DNA of 64,000 bases, taken from assembly GCA_021154885.1 (NCBI GenBank), contig JAJKHS010000144.1, forward strand, positions 1 to 64,000, read 5' to 3'. The position numbers were made by a program, and so were the translations under genes. Positions 17,857-25,439 of this stretch are shown piece by piece (positions within the stretch are counted from its first letter, which is position 1; each line of letters opens with the position of its first letter). The DNA comes from Thermoanaerobaculum sp. Its GTDB lineage: Bacteria; Acidobacteriota; Thermoanaerobaculia; Multivoradales; UBA5704. The notes beneath the pieces were generated by a model, which was given only the letters and a program-made list of their open reading frames with translations, had not been told where the DNA came from and did not search any database.

Positions 17857-18432
17857 TCAGGTCTCCTCCGTCCGCCGGTGAGGAATCGGATCCGTCTGGT
17901 TCTGAAAAGAGCTGCTTCTCCCTGTACCATAGAGCGCGGTCTCCTCGAGCGGAGTGCTGATCTTCTGAAGCATCAACTGCGCTGGGTGATCAATGCCAGC
18001 GCGGAGATCCACGGGGATACGCCCAAAGTTCGCCATCTCCAGGGTGATCGGAGCATCGAATCCCGGATCGATCTTGGGAGCCGTGACGTGGATCGTGATC
18101 CCGAGACGCGCCCAACTACTCCGCCCTTCGACGAAGCCCACCAAGTCCGGCGGCATCAGAATACGCTCCAGCGTCTGAGCCAGCACAAACTGTCCAGGAT
18201 AGAGCCGGAAGACGTCCTGCTCGAAGTGATGCCAGAGATCGGCAGACGTCCAGAGAGATGGGTCGACGTGAATGGCAGGCAGATAGTCCGGAGGCTGCTT
18301 GAAGGTCGTGAACTTTCTCCCCAGGCCAAGATCGATGCTGACCTGTGCCACCTCGTCCGGGGAAACCGGCGGGTCAATCTTGAGCCTTCCCTCCGAGAGA
18401 TAGCGAAGGAGGTCAGGTTTCGAGAGGATCAA
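17857..18432 (-). CDS. dcd: dCTP deaminase / dUTPase-family protein
   Basis: About 191 residues of the Dcd fold. Present are the family segments VSIDLGLGRKF, the loop GRSSWARLGITIHVTA, KIDPGF, and ITLEMANFG with the Glu equivalent to the deaminase catalytic residue. Dcd converts dCTP to dUTP for dTMP synthesis; related deaminases also deplete nucleotides in phage defence. The C-terminus is shorter in its usual YQ motif and ends in a polar tail (SSSFQNQTDP). No ATG is available. I prefer TTG 18432 (GAGGG nine bases upstream; product starts ILSKPDLLRYL like the family) over TTG 18453. It overlaps the upstream gene's 3' end, so the two are co-transcribed. Confidence 0.78.
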   Translation of the reverse strand: MILSKPDLLRYLSEGRLKIDPPVSPDEVAQVSIDLGLGRKFTTFKQPPDYLPAIHVDPSLWTSADLWHHFEQDVFRLYPGQFVLAQTLERILMPPDLVGFVEGRSSWARLGITIHVTAPKIDPGFDAPITLEMANFGRIPVDLRAGIDHPAQLMLQKISTPLEETALYGTGRSSSFQNQTDPIPHRRTEET

Positions 18433-18703
18433 CGGGTTGGACCCTCGAAACAAATCCTTCGAACAAGGTGGACATCAAGGCGCTACCTGGAAGAAGAGCC
18501 TGAAACTTCTCTCCCAGCACCGAGACCACGGAAGCGAGAACCGACGTCCGTCCCTCCGTGATGGGCTCCTTGAGTCGATTCTCTTGAATGAACCCCAGCC
18601 AATCCCGGCCGCCGTCGCTGACCAGCACGAGCCGCTCGTCCGAGAAAGGTCCGGGCTTTACTTCACAGGGCAGCCAGATCTTCGTTCCCACTCGAAGTGC
18701 CAT
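18413..18703 (-). CDS. Small hypothetical protein upstream of dcd
   Basis: 96 residues from ATG 18703, preceded by AGGAGGAG. Begins MALRVGTKIWLPCEVKPG and continues SDERLVLVSDGGRDWLGFI, a compact beta-strand pattern. No family recognised. It overlaps the dcd start by ~20 bp, implying translational coupling. It is divergent from the antitoxin-like gene at 18898. It could be a short regulatory or nucleotide-metabolism partner; nothing in the sequence decides this. Confidence 0.6.
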   Translation of the reverse strand: MALRVGTKIWLPCEVKPGPFSDERLVLVSDGGRDWLGFIQENRLKEPITEGRTSVLASVVSVLGEKFQALLPGSALMSTLFEGFVSRVQPVDPLET

Positions 18704-18897
18704 GCGTCTCCTCCTGGGACAAGATCCTATCCTTGTTCCGGTTCTTTGTCCACCCGCGGCGAGCTCCGGGGGAGCGCTCGTCACGCTCGACGCCATCCGG
18801 CCTTGGCCCTCCGGCGTCCCGAGTCGCGGTAGAATCACCGTCCTCGCGAGCATCGGCGGGCGCACCAGCTCCATGCCGAAGGTCGAAGGAGGTCCAG

Positions 18898-19380
18898 ATG
18901 ATTGTAGAACGACGTCTGAAGGTCGTGATCCCAGAGGACCACCGGATCGTGGTGGACGTCCCCGAAGATGTCCCCGCCGGGCCGGCTGAGCTCATACTCA
19001 TGATCGAGCGACCGGGAGGAACTGAAACCGAAGAAGTCGCGGCGTCCGAGAGCGCCAAGGCGCGGTTCGTGAGCCTCGCTGACGAGTTGGCCGCGGATCC
19101 TCGCCCGTTCCGGGATCTCTCGCAGGAGGAGCGGAAGGCCCGGCTGGGGCGGGTGGTCGGTATCGGCCGAGAGCTCTTCTCACCGAGCGAGGAGATCGCT
19201 CGCCGCAAGGAGGAGGAAATCGGGCTCGAGGCATGGCATCGGGTTTATGAGGGGCTCCCTGAAGACCAGATCGCCGAGGTTGAGGCCATTGCCCTGGATC
19301 GGAGCCATTTCTCCGCCCTCACTTCCCAGGCTGGGGCTTCTTCGGATGAGGTTCGAAGATTTCCGCCACGATCTGAGTGA
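18898..19380 (+). CDS. Lone antitoxin-like protein (AbrB/VapB-like N-terminus)
   Basis: 160 residues from ATG 18898 with GAAGGAGGTC upstream. The N-terminus MIVERRLKVVIPEDHRIVV then VDVPEDVPAGPAELILMIE resembles N-termini of proteins often encoded beside PIN-domain toxins. The rest is charged and helical (LSQEERKARLGRVVGIG). No toxin follows it on the same strand. Instead its last 62 bp overlap the 3' end of vapC on the opposite strand, so the two are convergent. Could be an orphan antitoxin or a small DNA-binding protein. Confidence 0.6.
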   Translation: MIVERRLKVVIPEDHRIVVDVPEDVPAGPAELILMIERPGGTETEEVAASESAKARFVSLADELAADPRPFRDLSQEERKARLGRVVGIGRELFSPSEEIARRKEEEIGLEAWHRVYEGLPEDQIAEVEAIALDRSHFSALTSQAGASSDEVRRFPPRSE

Positions 19381-19744
19381 CTGCTTCGTAGTGCGGGTCC
19401 GTCGTTAGTAGAACCGAGCCACACTGCATGGCACCCGCGGCGATCCAGATGTCATTCGTCGGGATCGGAGTGCCAACTCGACGCAAGGAGTCGAAAATTA
19501 CGGCGTAGCGCTCCGCCGTCTCCTCGTCCACTGCGACGACGTCGACACGGGGAGAGGCCAGAAATTGCGCCAGCTCGGCGAGGTTCTCCCTGAGTCGGGT
19601 GCCTTTGAGAAAGCCAGCCCGCAACTCTCCCAGCACCACCGGATTGAGCTGGATCTGCGAAGCTTCCCGGATTCGATGCCGAATTTGCGGATGGTCTCGT
19701 TTGAAGGCTGAGTAGGCTGATGTGTCGAGGAAGATCCGGCTCAC
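19319..19744 (-). CDS. vapC: VapC-type PIN-domain ribonuclease toxin
   Basis: 141 residues. The PIN-domain acidic residues are present: FLDTSAYSAF (D7), VLGELRAGF (Glu), TNDIWIAAGAM (Asp) and LLTTDPHYEAV (Asp). VapC toxins cleave RNA, usually tRNA or rRNA, when freed from VapB. Start is GTG 19744, overlapping the VapB stop by four bases (GTGA), so synthesis is coupled to the antitoxin. The core looks complete, so it may be active. Its 3' end overlaps the convergent antitoxin-like gene. Confidence 0.88.
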   Translation of the reverse strand: MSRIFLDTSAYSAFKRDHPQIRHRIREASQIQLNPVVLGELRAGFLKGTRLRENLAELAQFLASPRVDVVAVDEETAERYAVIFDSLRRVGTPIPTNDIWIAAGAMQCGSVLLTTDPHYEAVTQIVAEIFEPHPKKPQPGK

Positions 19745-19998
19745 CTCCAGAGCTCCGGATCAACTCTGCGCTGCTCAGCCAGAGCGGCGTCGAAGGCCGC
19801 AGCTTCCTCGTCGGACCAGGTTCCTGCGAGGTGATCGAGGTCGTGGTGGAGCTCGCGGCTGGTGGTGGTCCGTTCCCCCGCGGCCTCCTCCAACATGTGG
19901 ATGACCGTTTTGTTGAGGCTCAGGCCCTCCTTGCCCGCGCGCTTCCGGATGACCTCCTGGAGCTTCGGGGGGATGTTGCGCAGGGTAATGGCGGTCAT
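19741..19998 (-). CDS. vapB: VapB/FitA-like ribbon-helix-helix antitoxin
   Basis: 85 residues from ATG 19998, with AAGGAG six bases upstream; an in-frame GTG lies one codon earlier. The N-terminus ITLRNIPPKLQEVIRKRAG then GLSLNKTVIHMLEEA is a ribbon-helix-helix DNA-binding domain like FitA. The C-terminal part (DLDHLAGTWSDEEAAAFDA) is typical of the region that binds the PIN toxin. It neutralises VapC and is expected to repress its own promoter. Confidence 0.88.
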   Translation of the reverse strand: MTAITLRNIPPKLQEVIRKRAGKEGLSLNKTVIHMLEEAAGERTTTSRELHHDLDHLAGTWSDEEAAAFDAALAEQRRVDPELWR

Positions 19999-20087
19999 CA
20001 CAGACTCCTTCCTCGTTCGTCAGGCGGGCTGCACCGCTGCGTGCAGCAGAACGCATCATAGCACTGCGGCGGCTGCGGACCAGGGCC

Positions 20088-23000
20088 TCATCTCTGTCGA
20101 ATTTGCCGATCTCCCGGGGACCGCCTCCCGCCACCGGGCGCCCCCGCCGGCGCTCCCGGAAGGTCTACCGCCGGCACCGGCCTCATCTGCTCGTCAAACC
20201 TCAGTCCCAAGCGGTCCTGCCATTTCTTGAGAAGCTCTTTCGGGTCGCCCTTGATCGGAGGATCTATAGGCTCGTCGAGGTGAAGCGTTTCGAGATGGAA
20301 GGAATTGCCCGCATCCCCCAACGCTACCTGGACGCAACGCTCGCAGTCGGAGGGGAAGCGGAAGCCCTTTTTCCAGAATCCATGGAGAAGCTGGCTGCTT
20401 TGAGGCACAGCCTTCGTGCCGTTCCACGAATAGGTGTACAGCCAATGGTCTGTGGCCACGAAAAAAGTCTTCCCATTTGAGTTGAAGGCTACGGTCACAA
20501 GTAAGTCCTGAAGCTGCACGGGCGGCGTGATGGGCTTTCCAGTACGAGCGTCCCAGAGTTGGGCGGTGTTGCCTTCGCCAAAGAGCTCTCTGGACCCCGT
20601 CAGGACGGTTTCCCCATCGGGACTGAAGGCCACGGCGGCGACGGGTGCCTGATGCTGAAAGGGCGGGAGAAGCGGCTTTCCGGAGCGAGTGTCCCAGAGA
20701 CGGGCGGTTTTGTCAGCGGACCCCGTCAGGACGGTCCCCCCATCGGGACTGAAGGCCACGGCGAAGACGGAGCCCTGATGCTGCAAGGGTGGGGAGAGCG
20801 GCTTTCCGGAGCGAGCGTCCCAGAGACGGGCGGTTTTGTCCGAAGACCCCGTCAGCACGGCCCCCCCATCAGAGCTGAAGGCCACGGCGAAGACGGAGCC
20901 CTGATGCTGCAAGGGTGGGGAGAGCGGCTTTCCGGAGCGAGCGTCCCAGAGACGGGCGGTTTTGCCAGCGGACCCCGTCAGGACCGTCCCTCCATCGGGA
21001 CTGAAGGCCACGGCGGCGACGGGTGCCTGATGCTGAAGTGGCGGGAGAAGCGGCTTTCCGGAACGAGCGTCCCAGAGACGGGCGGTTCTGTCCCAAGACC
21101 CAGTCAGGACGGTCCCGCCATCGGGGCTGAAGGCCGCGGCAATGACGGGTGCCTGATGCTGGTAGGACGGCGAATGCGGCTCTCCGGGGCGAGCGTTCCA
21201 GAGACGAGCTGTTTTGTCCCAGGACCCCGTTAGGACCGTCCCGCCATCGGGGCTGAAGGCCACGCCGAAGACGGGGCCCTGATGCTGGAAGGTCGGGGAA
21301 AGCAGCTTTCCGGAGCGAGCGTCCCAGAGTTGGGCGGTGCTGTCTCCGGACCCAGTCAGGACGGTCCCGCCATCGGGACTGAAGGCCACGGCGGCGACAG
21401 CTTCCTGATGCGGCAAAGGCGGGAGAAGCAGCTTTCCGGAACGAGCCTCCCAGAGACGGGCGGCGCTGTCGTCAGACCCCGTCAGCACGGTCTCGCCATC
21501 CGGACTGAAGGCCACGCCCAAGACGTTTGCCTGATGCTGAAGGGTTGGGGAAAGCGGCTTTCCGGAACGAGCATCCCAGAGCCGGGCGGTGTTGTCCGCA
21601 GACCCCGTCAGGACAGTACCGCCATTCGGACTGAAGGCTACGGCGTAAACGCCTGCCTGATGGTGGAAGATTGGAGAAAGCGGTTTTCCGGAGTGAGCGT
21701 CCCAGAGCCGGGCGGTGTTGTCTTTAGACCCCGTCAGCACGGTCCCGCCATCCGGGCTGAAGGCCACGGCTTCGACGGGTGCATGATGGCGGAAGGTCGG
21801 GGAAAGCGGCCTTCCGGAGCGAGCGTCCCAGAGCCGGGCGGTGTTGTCGTCAGACCCCGTCAGCACGGTCCTGCCATCGGGGCTGAAGGCTACGAGGTTG
21901 ACGAAGTTCTGGTGCAACAAGGGGGGTGTGAGGGGCTTTCCGGAGCGAGTGTCCCAGAGCTTGGCGGTGTTGTCCCAGGACCCAGTCAGTACCCTCTGGC
22001 CATCAGGGCTGAAAGCCACGCCCCTTACTGCGCCAGTATGCCGAAGTGTGCGCAGAAGCCTTTCGTAATCCGAACCCACCAAGTTTCGAGCCCGCCTTCT
22101 GAGCCTTTCACTATCCTTCAAGCCCAATCCCTGAAGGTAGCTCAGAAGGCTCTCATCCCTTTCCCCAACTTGGGCGTATCGTAGGGCTCGCTGTTCCCAG
22201 AACTGCTGCATCAGCTCGGTCGCCCGGGACCGAGAAAAAGGGTTCCTGCGAAGGGCTTCGTAGGCTTGCTGGGCACTCTTGTAAGCGTCTTCCCCAGTAG
22301 CAGTTTTCAGCGCAGCTTCATAAGGCCGCGGCTGGAAGACCGCGTACCAGACCAGAACGCCCGCCAGAGTCGCCGCCACTGTGGCGGCCGCGAGCTGCCG
22401 GCCGCGGTCCGCGGGCATCGCGGACTTGGCCCATTCCGGCGTGAAGACCGATTCATAGATGCGGTTGCGCACGGCGAGCCGCCCTTCGTCCGTGGCTTTG
22501 ACCACTCCCGCGAGCTTGAGCTGCGCGAAGAGAGGCGAGGTGGGCTGGTCCGGGACCGGCTTTCCTTCTCGGACGCGGCGATAGAGCTGCAGGAGACGAC
22601 GGCCCTCGGGACCGGGCCTCTCGAGGCGAGCCCGCGCATGTTTGAGGTTCGTCTCCTCCCGCTGCGCTCGCGAGGTGAGGAAAAGCTCCTTGACTTGAGG
22701 ATCGACCGCCTCCTCCGCTGTTGCGCTTTCCGCGGCCCGCTCCCGGACGGTGCGGCAGAGCGCCTGGGACAGGTAGGGGTGGCCTCCGGTCCAGTGGAGA
22801 ATGCGCTCCAGTCTCCGGTCCGCCTCGCCGGGATCGGGGTGCAGACCGGGCGCGAGAATCCGGGCTTCATCCGGACTGAAATCCGTGAGATCGATTCTCT
22901 TCCCAATATTGAACGGTGTGCGCGCCGGGTCCCGGATGAGCTGGTCCGGCGTCGCGACGCCGAGCAGCACGAAGGTCAGGCGCTCGAAGGCGGGTTCCAT

Positions 23001-23519
23001 GGCCCGGGCGTTGAAGCAGGCGCGGAGGGCCGCGAAAAAGTCGTCCGCGAACAGGAGCCCGATCGTCGAATCGATTTCGTCCACAAAGATCACGACGCGG
23101 CCGGGGCAGTGCGTCAGGACGAGCTCGCGGAAAAAATCGGTGAGGCGCTGGACCGGCGGCAGATCGGCCCGCTCCTGCCACCAGGGGCGCAGCGGAGTCT
23201 CGATTCTGAGTTGCTGGTGGATCTTGTTGGCGATCCCGAAATACCACTGCGCCGCGGCCTGGTCTCCGCGCTCGCTCCCGATCTGGGTGAGATCCACGAG
23301 GCCTGAGCGGACGCCGGCCTGCTCCAGCCGCGTCGCGGTCCGGGCCATGAGGCTGGATTTCCCCATCTGCCGCGCGGTGAGGACGTAACAGAATTCCCCG
23401 GCCAGGAGACTTTCGAAAAGATTAGCATCGGCCCGCCGTTCGATGTAGCTGGGCTCCCCGGGCTTCAAGGTGCCCCCGGTGACGTAGAACGGGCGGGTGG
23501 GAGTGGTGGGCTCGCTCAC
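20088..23519 (-). CDS. AAA-like (AAA_35-type) NTPase with transmembrane segment and WD40 repeats
   Basis: 1143 residues. Residues ~1-350 form an NTPase: P-loop TARQMGKSSLMART, Walker B VVIFVDEIDST, a winged-helix-like tail. One transmembrane span (AAATVAATLAGVLVWYAVF, about residue 375) precedes a helical linker. From about residue 490 there are 12 canonical WD40 repeats plus a degenerate one, each 42 residues (VAFSPDGGTVLTGSADKT, ARLWDARSGKPL). The layout, NTPase plus repeat sensor, is STAND-like. It starts 6 bp after the TIR-NTPase stop, so the two form an operon. The repeats may sense a ligand and the TIR protein act as effector (inference). Confidence 0.85.
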   Translation of the reverse strand: MSEPTTPTRPFYVTGGTLKPGEPSYIERRADANLFESLLAGEFCYVLTARQMGKSSLMARTATRLEQAGVRSGLVDLTQIGSERGDQAAAQWYFGIANKIHQQLRIETPLRPWWQERADLPPVQRLTDFFRELVLTHCPGRVVIFVDEIDSTIGLLFADDFFAALRACFNARAMEPAFERLTFVLLGVATPDQLIRDPARTPFNIGKRIDLTDFSPDEARILAPGLHPDPGEADRRLERILHWTGGHPYLSQALCRTVRERAAESATAEEAVDPQVKELFLTSRAQREETNLKHARARLERPGPEGRRLLQLYRRVREGKPVPDQPTSPLFAQLKLAGVVKATDEGRLAVRNRIYESVFTPEWAKSAMPADRGRQLAAATVAATLAGVLVWYAVFQPRPYEAALKTATGEDAYKSAQQAYEALRRNPFSRSRATELMQQFWEQRALRYAQVGERDESLLSYLQGLGLKDSERLRRRARNLVGSDYERLLRTLRHTGAVRGVAFSPDGQRVLTGSWDNTAKLWDTRSGKPLTPPLLHQNFVNLVAFSPDGRTVLTGSDDNTARLWDARSGRPLSPTFRHHAPVEAVAFSPDGGTVLTGSKDNTARLWDAHSGKPLSPIFHHQAGVYAVAFSPNGGTVLTGSADNTARLWDARSGKPLSPTLQHQANVLGVAFSPDGETVLTGSDDSAARLWEARSGKLLLPPLPHQEAVAAVAFSPDGGTVLTGSGDSTAQLWDARSGKLLSPTFQHQGPVFGVAFSPDGGTVLTGSWDKTARLWNARPGEPHSPSYQHQAPVIAAAFSPDGGTVLTGSWDRTARLWDARSGKPLLPPLQHQAPVAAVAFSPDGGTVLTGSAGKTARLWDARSGKPLSPPLQHQGSVFAVAFSSDGGAVLTGSSDKTARLWDARSGKPLSPPLQHQGSVFAVAFSPDGGTVLTGSADKTARLWDTRSGKPLLPPFQHQAPVAAVAFSPDGETVLTGSRELFGEGNTAQLWDARTGKPITPPVQLQDLLVTVAFNSNGKTFFVATDHWLYTYSWNGTKAVPQSSQLLHGFWKKGFRFPSDCERCVQVALGDAGNSFHLETLHLDEPIDPPIKGDPKELLKKWQDRLGLRFDEQMRPVPAVDLPGAPAGAPGGGRRSPGDRQIRQR
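20536..22045 (-). repeat. Tandem 126-bp WD40-coding repeats
   Basis: Twelve in-frame units of 126 bp (42 codons) with strong nucleotide similarity. Successive copies of CCCCGTCAGG fall at 20595, 20721 and 20847 (GTCAGC in the last), exactly 126 bp apart. Neighbouring units near the C-terminus are nearly identical, which suggests recent expansion by recombination. This is not a CRISPR array: there are no spacers and the reading frame is maintained. Confidence 0.85.
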
Positions 23520-23525
23520 ACTCCC

Positions 23526-25070
23526 TCAAAGATGCCGCGAGAAATATTGCTGGTAGAGCGCACAGCGCAGGCGCGCCGTGGAGCGGTCCTCCCCGGCTAC
23601 GAGGCCCGAGGCGAAGAGACGCTGGAAGAGCCCTTCGTCATCGCAGCCCTGGCCCCGCGCGATCCGGCCGACCACGGCGCGCAGGCGATCACTCTGGAGC
23701 AGGGCCCAGAGATGCCGCCGGAGATGGTCGCCGAAGGGGCCGGTGTCCTTGCCGGCCTCTTCGCGCAGCCGGGCCAGAGACCAGCGTTCAGTCGCCAGGA
23801 CGTAGAGCGCCTGCCGGACGAGGTAGGGATGGCCGCCGACCAGCTCCATCAAGCCGGCGACCTCCTCGGAGCCTTGCAGGGGGTTCCCGTGGCGAGCGTT
23901 CAAATCCGCCACTTGATCGCGGGTGAAATCGCCCAGGCGCAGGCGGTCGCCGACGTTGAAAGGCGACTCGTTCAGGTCCTCGATCCACAGCGCCGGGTCC
24001 GTGGCGTGGCCGAGGACGAGGTGGAGGTTGTCCCAGGCCTGGTCCGTCGCCCGGTTGTTGTGCCAGCCGCGGACGGCGGCGAAGAAGTCGCCGCGATAGG
24101 AGCGATCGAACAGACGGTCCACCTCGTCGAGGATGAGGACGACCGGGGAGGAGGACCCGTCGAGGACCGCCCTGGCCAGGAACTCCGCGAAGCTCGCTTT
24201 CTCCCCGAGGAGGTCCGAGTCCCACACGTCGGCCGGCTGCACGGCGGTCTTGAGCGTGCGGGCGATCCGCCGAGCAAGAGTCTGGAGGACGGTGTGCAGG
24301 CTCAGGAGATGGGAATCGTCGAAGTCCCTCTGGAGATCCACGTAGACCGAGCGCCGCCCATCCCGCTTGGACAGCGCGTGGACGCGGGCGAGAAGGGAGC
24401 TCTTGCCGCTCTGCCGCGGTCCCTTGACCACGATGGTGCTCCCCGGCTGGGCGAGGCAGCTCTCGGCGGTCCCGTCCTCCCGCCGCCGGACGTAGAACGG
24501 CGAGTCGAGGCGGATGGTCCCCGTCTCCATGACGATCCGGGGATCGGCCGCGGGGAGGGGAGCCCCCTTCGTCTCGGCCGCCACCGCAGGGTCGGTCATG
24601 GAGAGGACCGCAGCGTCCTCGGAAGACGGAGCCCCTGGGAGAGAGGCGCCGCCCGTGATCGCGGTGTGAAGACGGGCGAACAGCTTCTCCTCGGAATCGC
24701 CCGGATTCCAGAGGGCGTACTGGAGGTGGTTCAGATAGCCCCCCAGGTCATAGGGCAGCTTCCCCTGGAAGCCCAGCCGGACAGGGAAGATCGCCAGCTT
24801 CCCCTCCTTCCGGCGCTCGTGGGCGGTCTCGATCTCCTGGCGCACCATGTCGCTGAGGATCGAGTCCTTGGAGAGGAGGACGACGAAGGAATCCGACGCG
24901 CGAAGCTGGCGATCGATCTCCGCCGCCCATTCGAGGCCGATCTCGATCTGCTTGTCGAGGAAGACGCGGAGCCCGCGCTCCTGGAGGAAGGCACAAAGCC
25001 CCTCCGCAAGCTGCTCGTCCGGCGGGACGTGGCGGTAACTCAGGAAGACCTGGCTCACGGTTGCATTCAC
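23526..25070 (-). CDS. TIR domain / AAA-like NTPase protein
   Basis: About 514 residues. Residues 1-130 are a TIR domain: VFLSYRHVPPDEQLAEGL, LRVFLDKQIEIGLEW, and SFVVLLSKDSILSDMVRQE, where E79 aligns with the NADase glutamate. After a linker comes an AAA-like NTPase of the type found in the downstream protein (GPRQSGKSSLLARVHALS; VVLILDEVDRLFD). Bacterial TIRs cleave NAD or make signalling nucleotides after infection. Start taken as GTG 25070; no clear RBS, and ATG 25130 inside the flanking repeat is an alternative. First gene of the pair with the WD40 NTPase. Confidence 0.82.
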   Translation of the reverse strand: MNATVSQVFLSYRHVPPDEQLAEGLCAFLQERGLRVFLDKQIEIGLEWAAEIDRQLRASDSFVVLLSKDSILSDMVRQEIETAHERRKEGKLAIFPVRLGFQGKLPYDLGGYLNHLQYALWNPGDSEEKLFARLHTAITGGASLPGAPSSEDAAVLSMTDPAVAAETKGAPLPAADPRIVMETGTIRLDSPFYVRRREDGTAESCLAQPGSTIVVKGPRQSGKSSLLARVHALSKRDGRRSVYVDLQRDFDDSHLLSLHTVLQTLARRIARTLKTAVQPADVWDSDLLGEKASFAEFLARAVLDGSSSPVVLILDEVDRLFDRSYRGDFFAAVRGWHNNRATDQAWDNLHLVLGHATDPALWIEDLNESPFNVGDRLRLGDFTRDQVADLNARHGNPLQGSEEVAGLMELVGGHPYLVRQALYVLATERWSLARLREEAGKDTGPFGDHLRRHLWALLQSDRLRAVVGRIARGQGCDDEGLFQRLFASGLVAGEDRSTARLRCALYQQYFSRHL

Positions 25071-25140
25071 TGTAGCACGCCGGAGGGGGTCGGCCTCGCC
25101 CGGGATTTCGATCCACCCTCTTATATGCATTTCGCTATTT

Positions 25141-25360
25141 TGCCCCGAAGGGGCCGCGGCATGTAGCCTGGGGCTGGCTTTTTGCCAGCCCCAGGTAGAC
25201 GGTCCCACAAAATATCAGAAGCCCCGAAGGGGCGGCGGCATTTTATTCCAAACGATGAGCTGCCGTCGCCCCTTCAGGGCTTTGGTAGATTTGGGGCCGG
25301 GTTCCTGGGGCTGGCAAAGGGCGCCAGCCCCAGGCTACATGCCGCTGCCCCTTCGGGGCA
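25141..25360. repeat. Inverted pair of palindromic intergenic repeats
   Basis: A ~55-bp element at 25141-25195 (TGCCCCGAAGGGGC ... CCAGCCCCAGG) recurs inverted at 25304-25360, with fragments of the same palindromes (CCCCGAAGGGG-like) between. Each copy can form hairpins. Together with 25361-25439, where I see nothing else, this fills the space between the TIR gene and the hydrolase gene. Confidence 0.65.
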
Positions 25361-25439
25361 CGAAACATGGCTTGCAGGTCGTTCTACCCCTGAGTCGGCG
25401 AGATGTGTATAACAATCCCCGGGCGAAGAAACGTCGCTC

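Noticed and set aside
20536..22045. CRISPR-like array
   Set aside because: Regular repeats have no spacers, are 126 bp and keep the reading frame of WD40 units.
20088..25070. Thoeris system
   Set aside because: A TIR protein is present, but there is no ThsA (SIR2/SLOG) partner; the partner is a WD40 NTPase.
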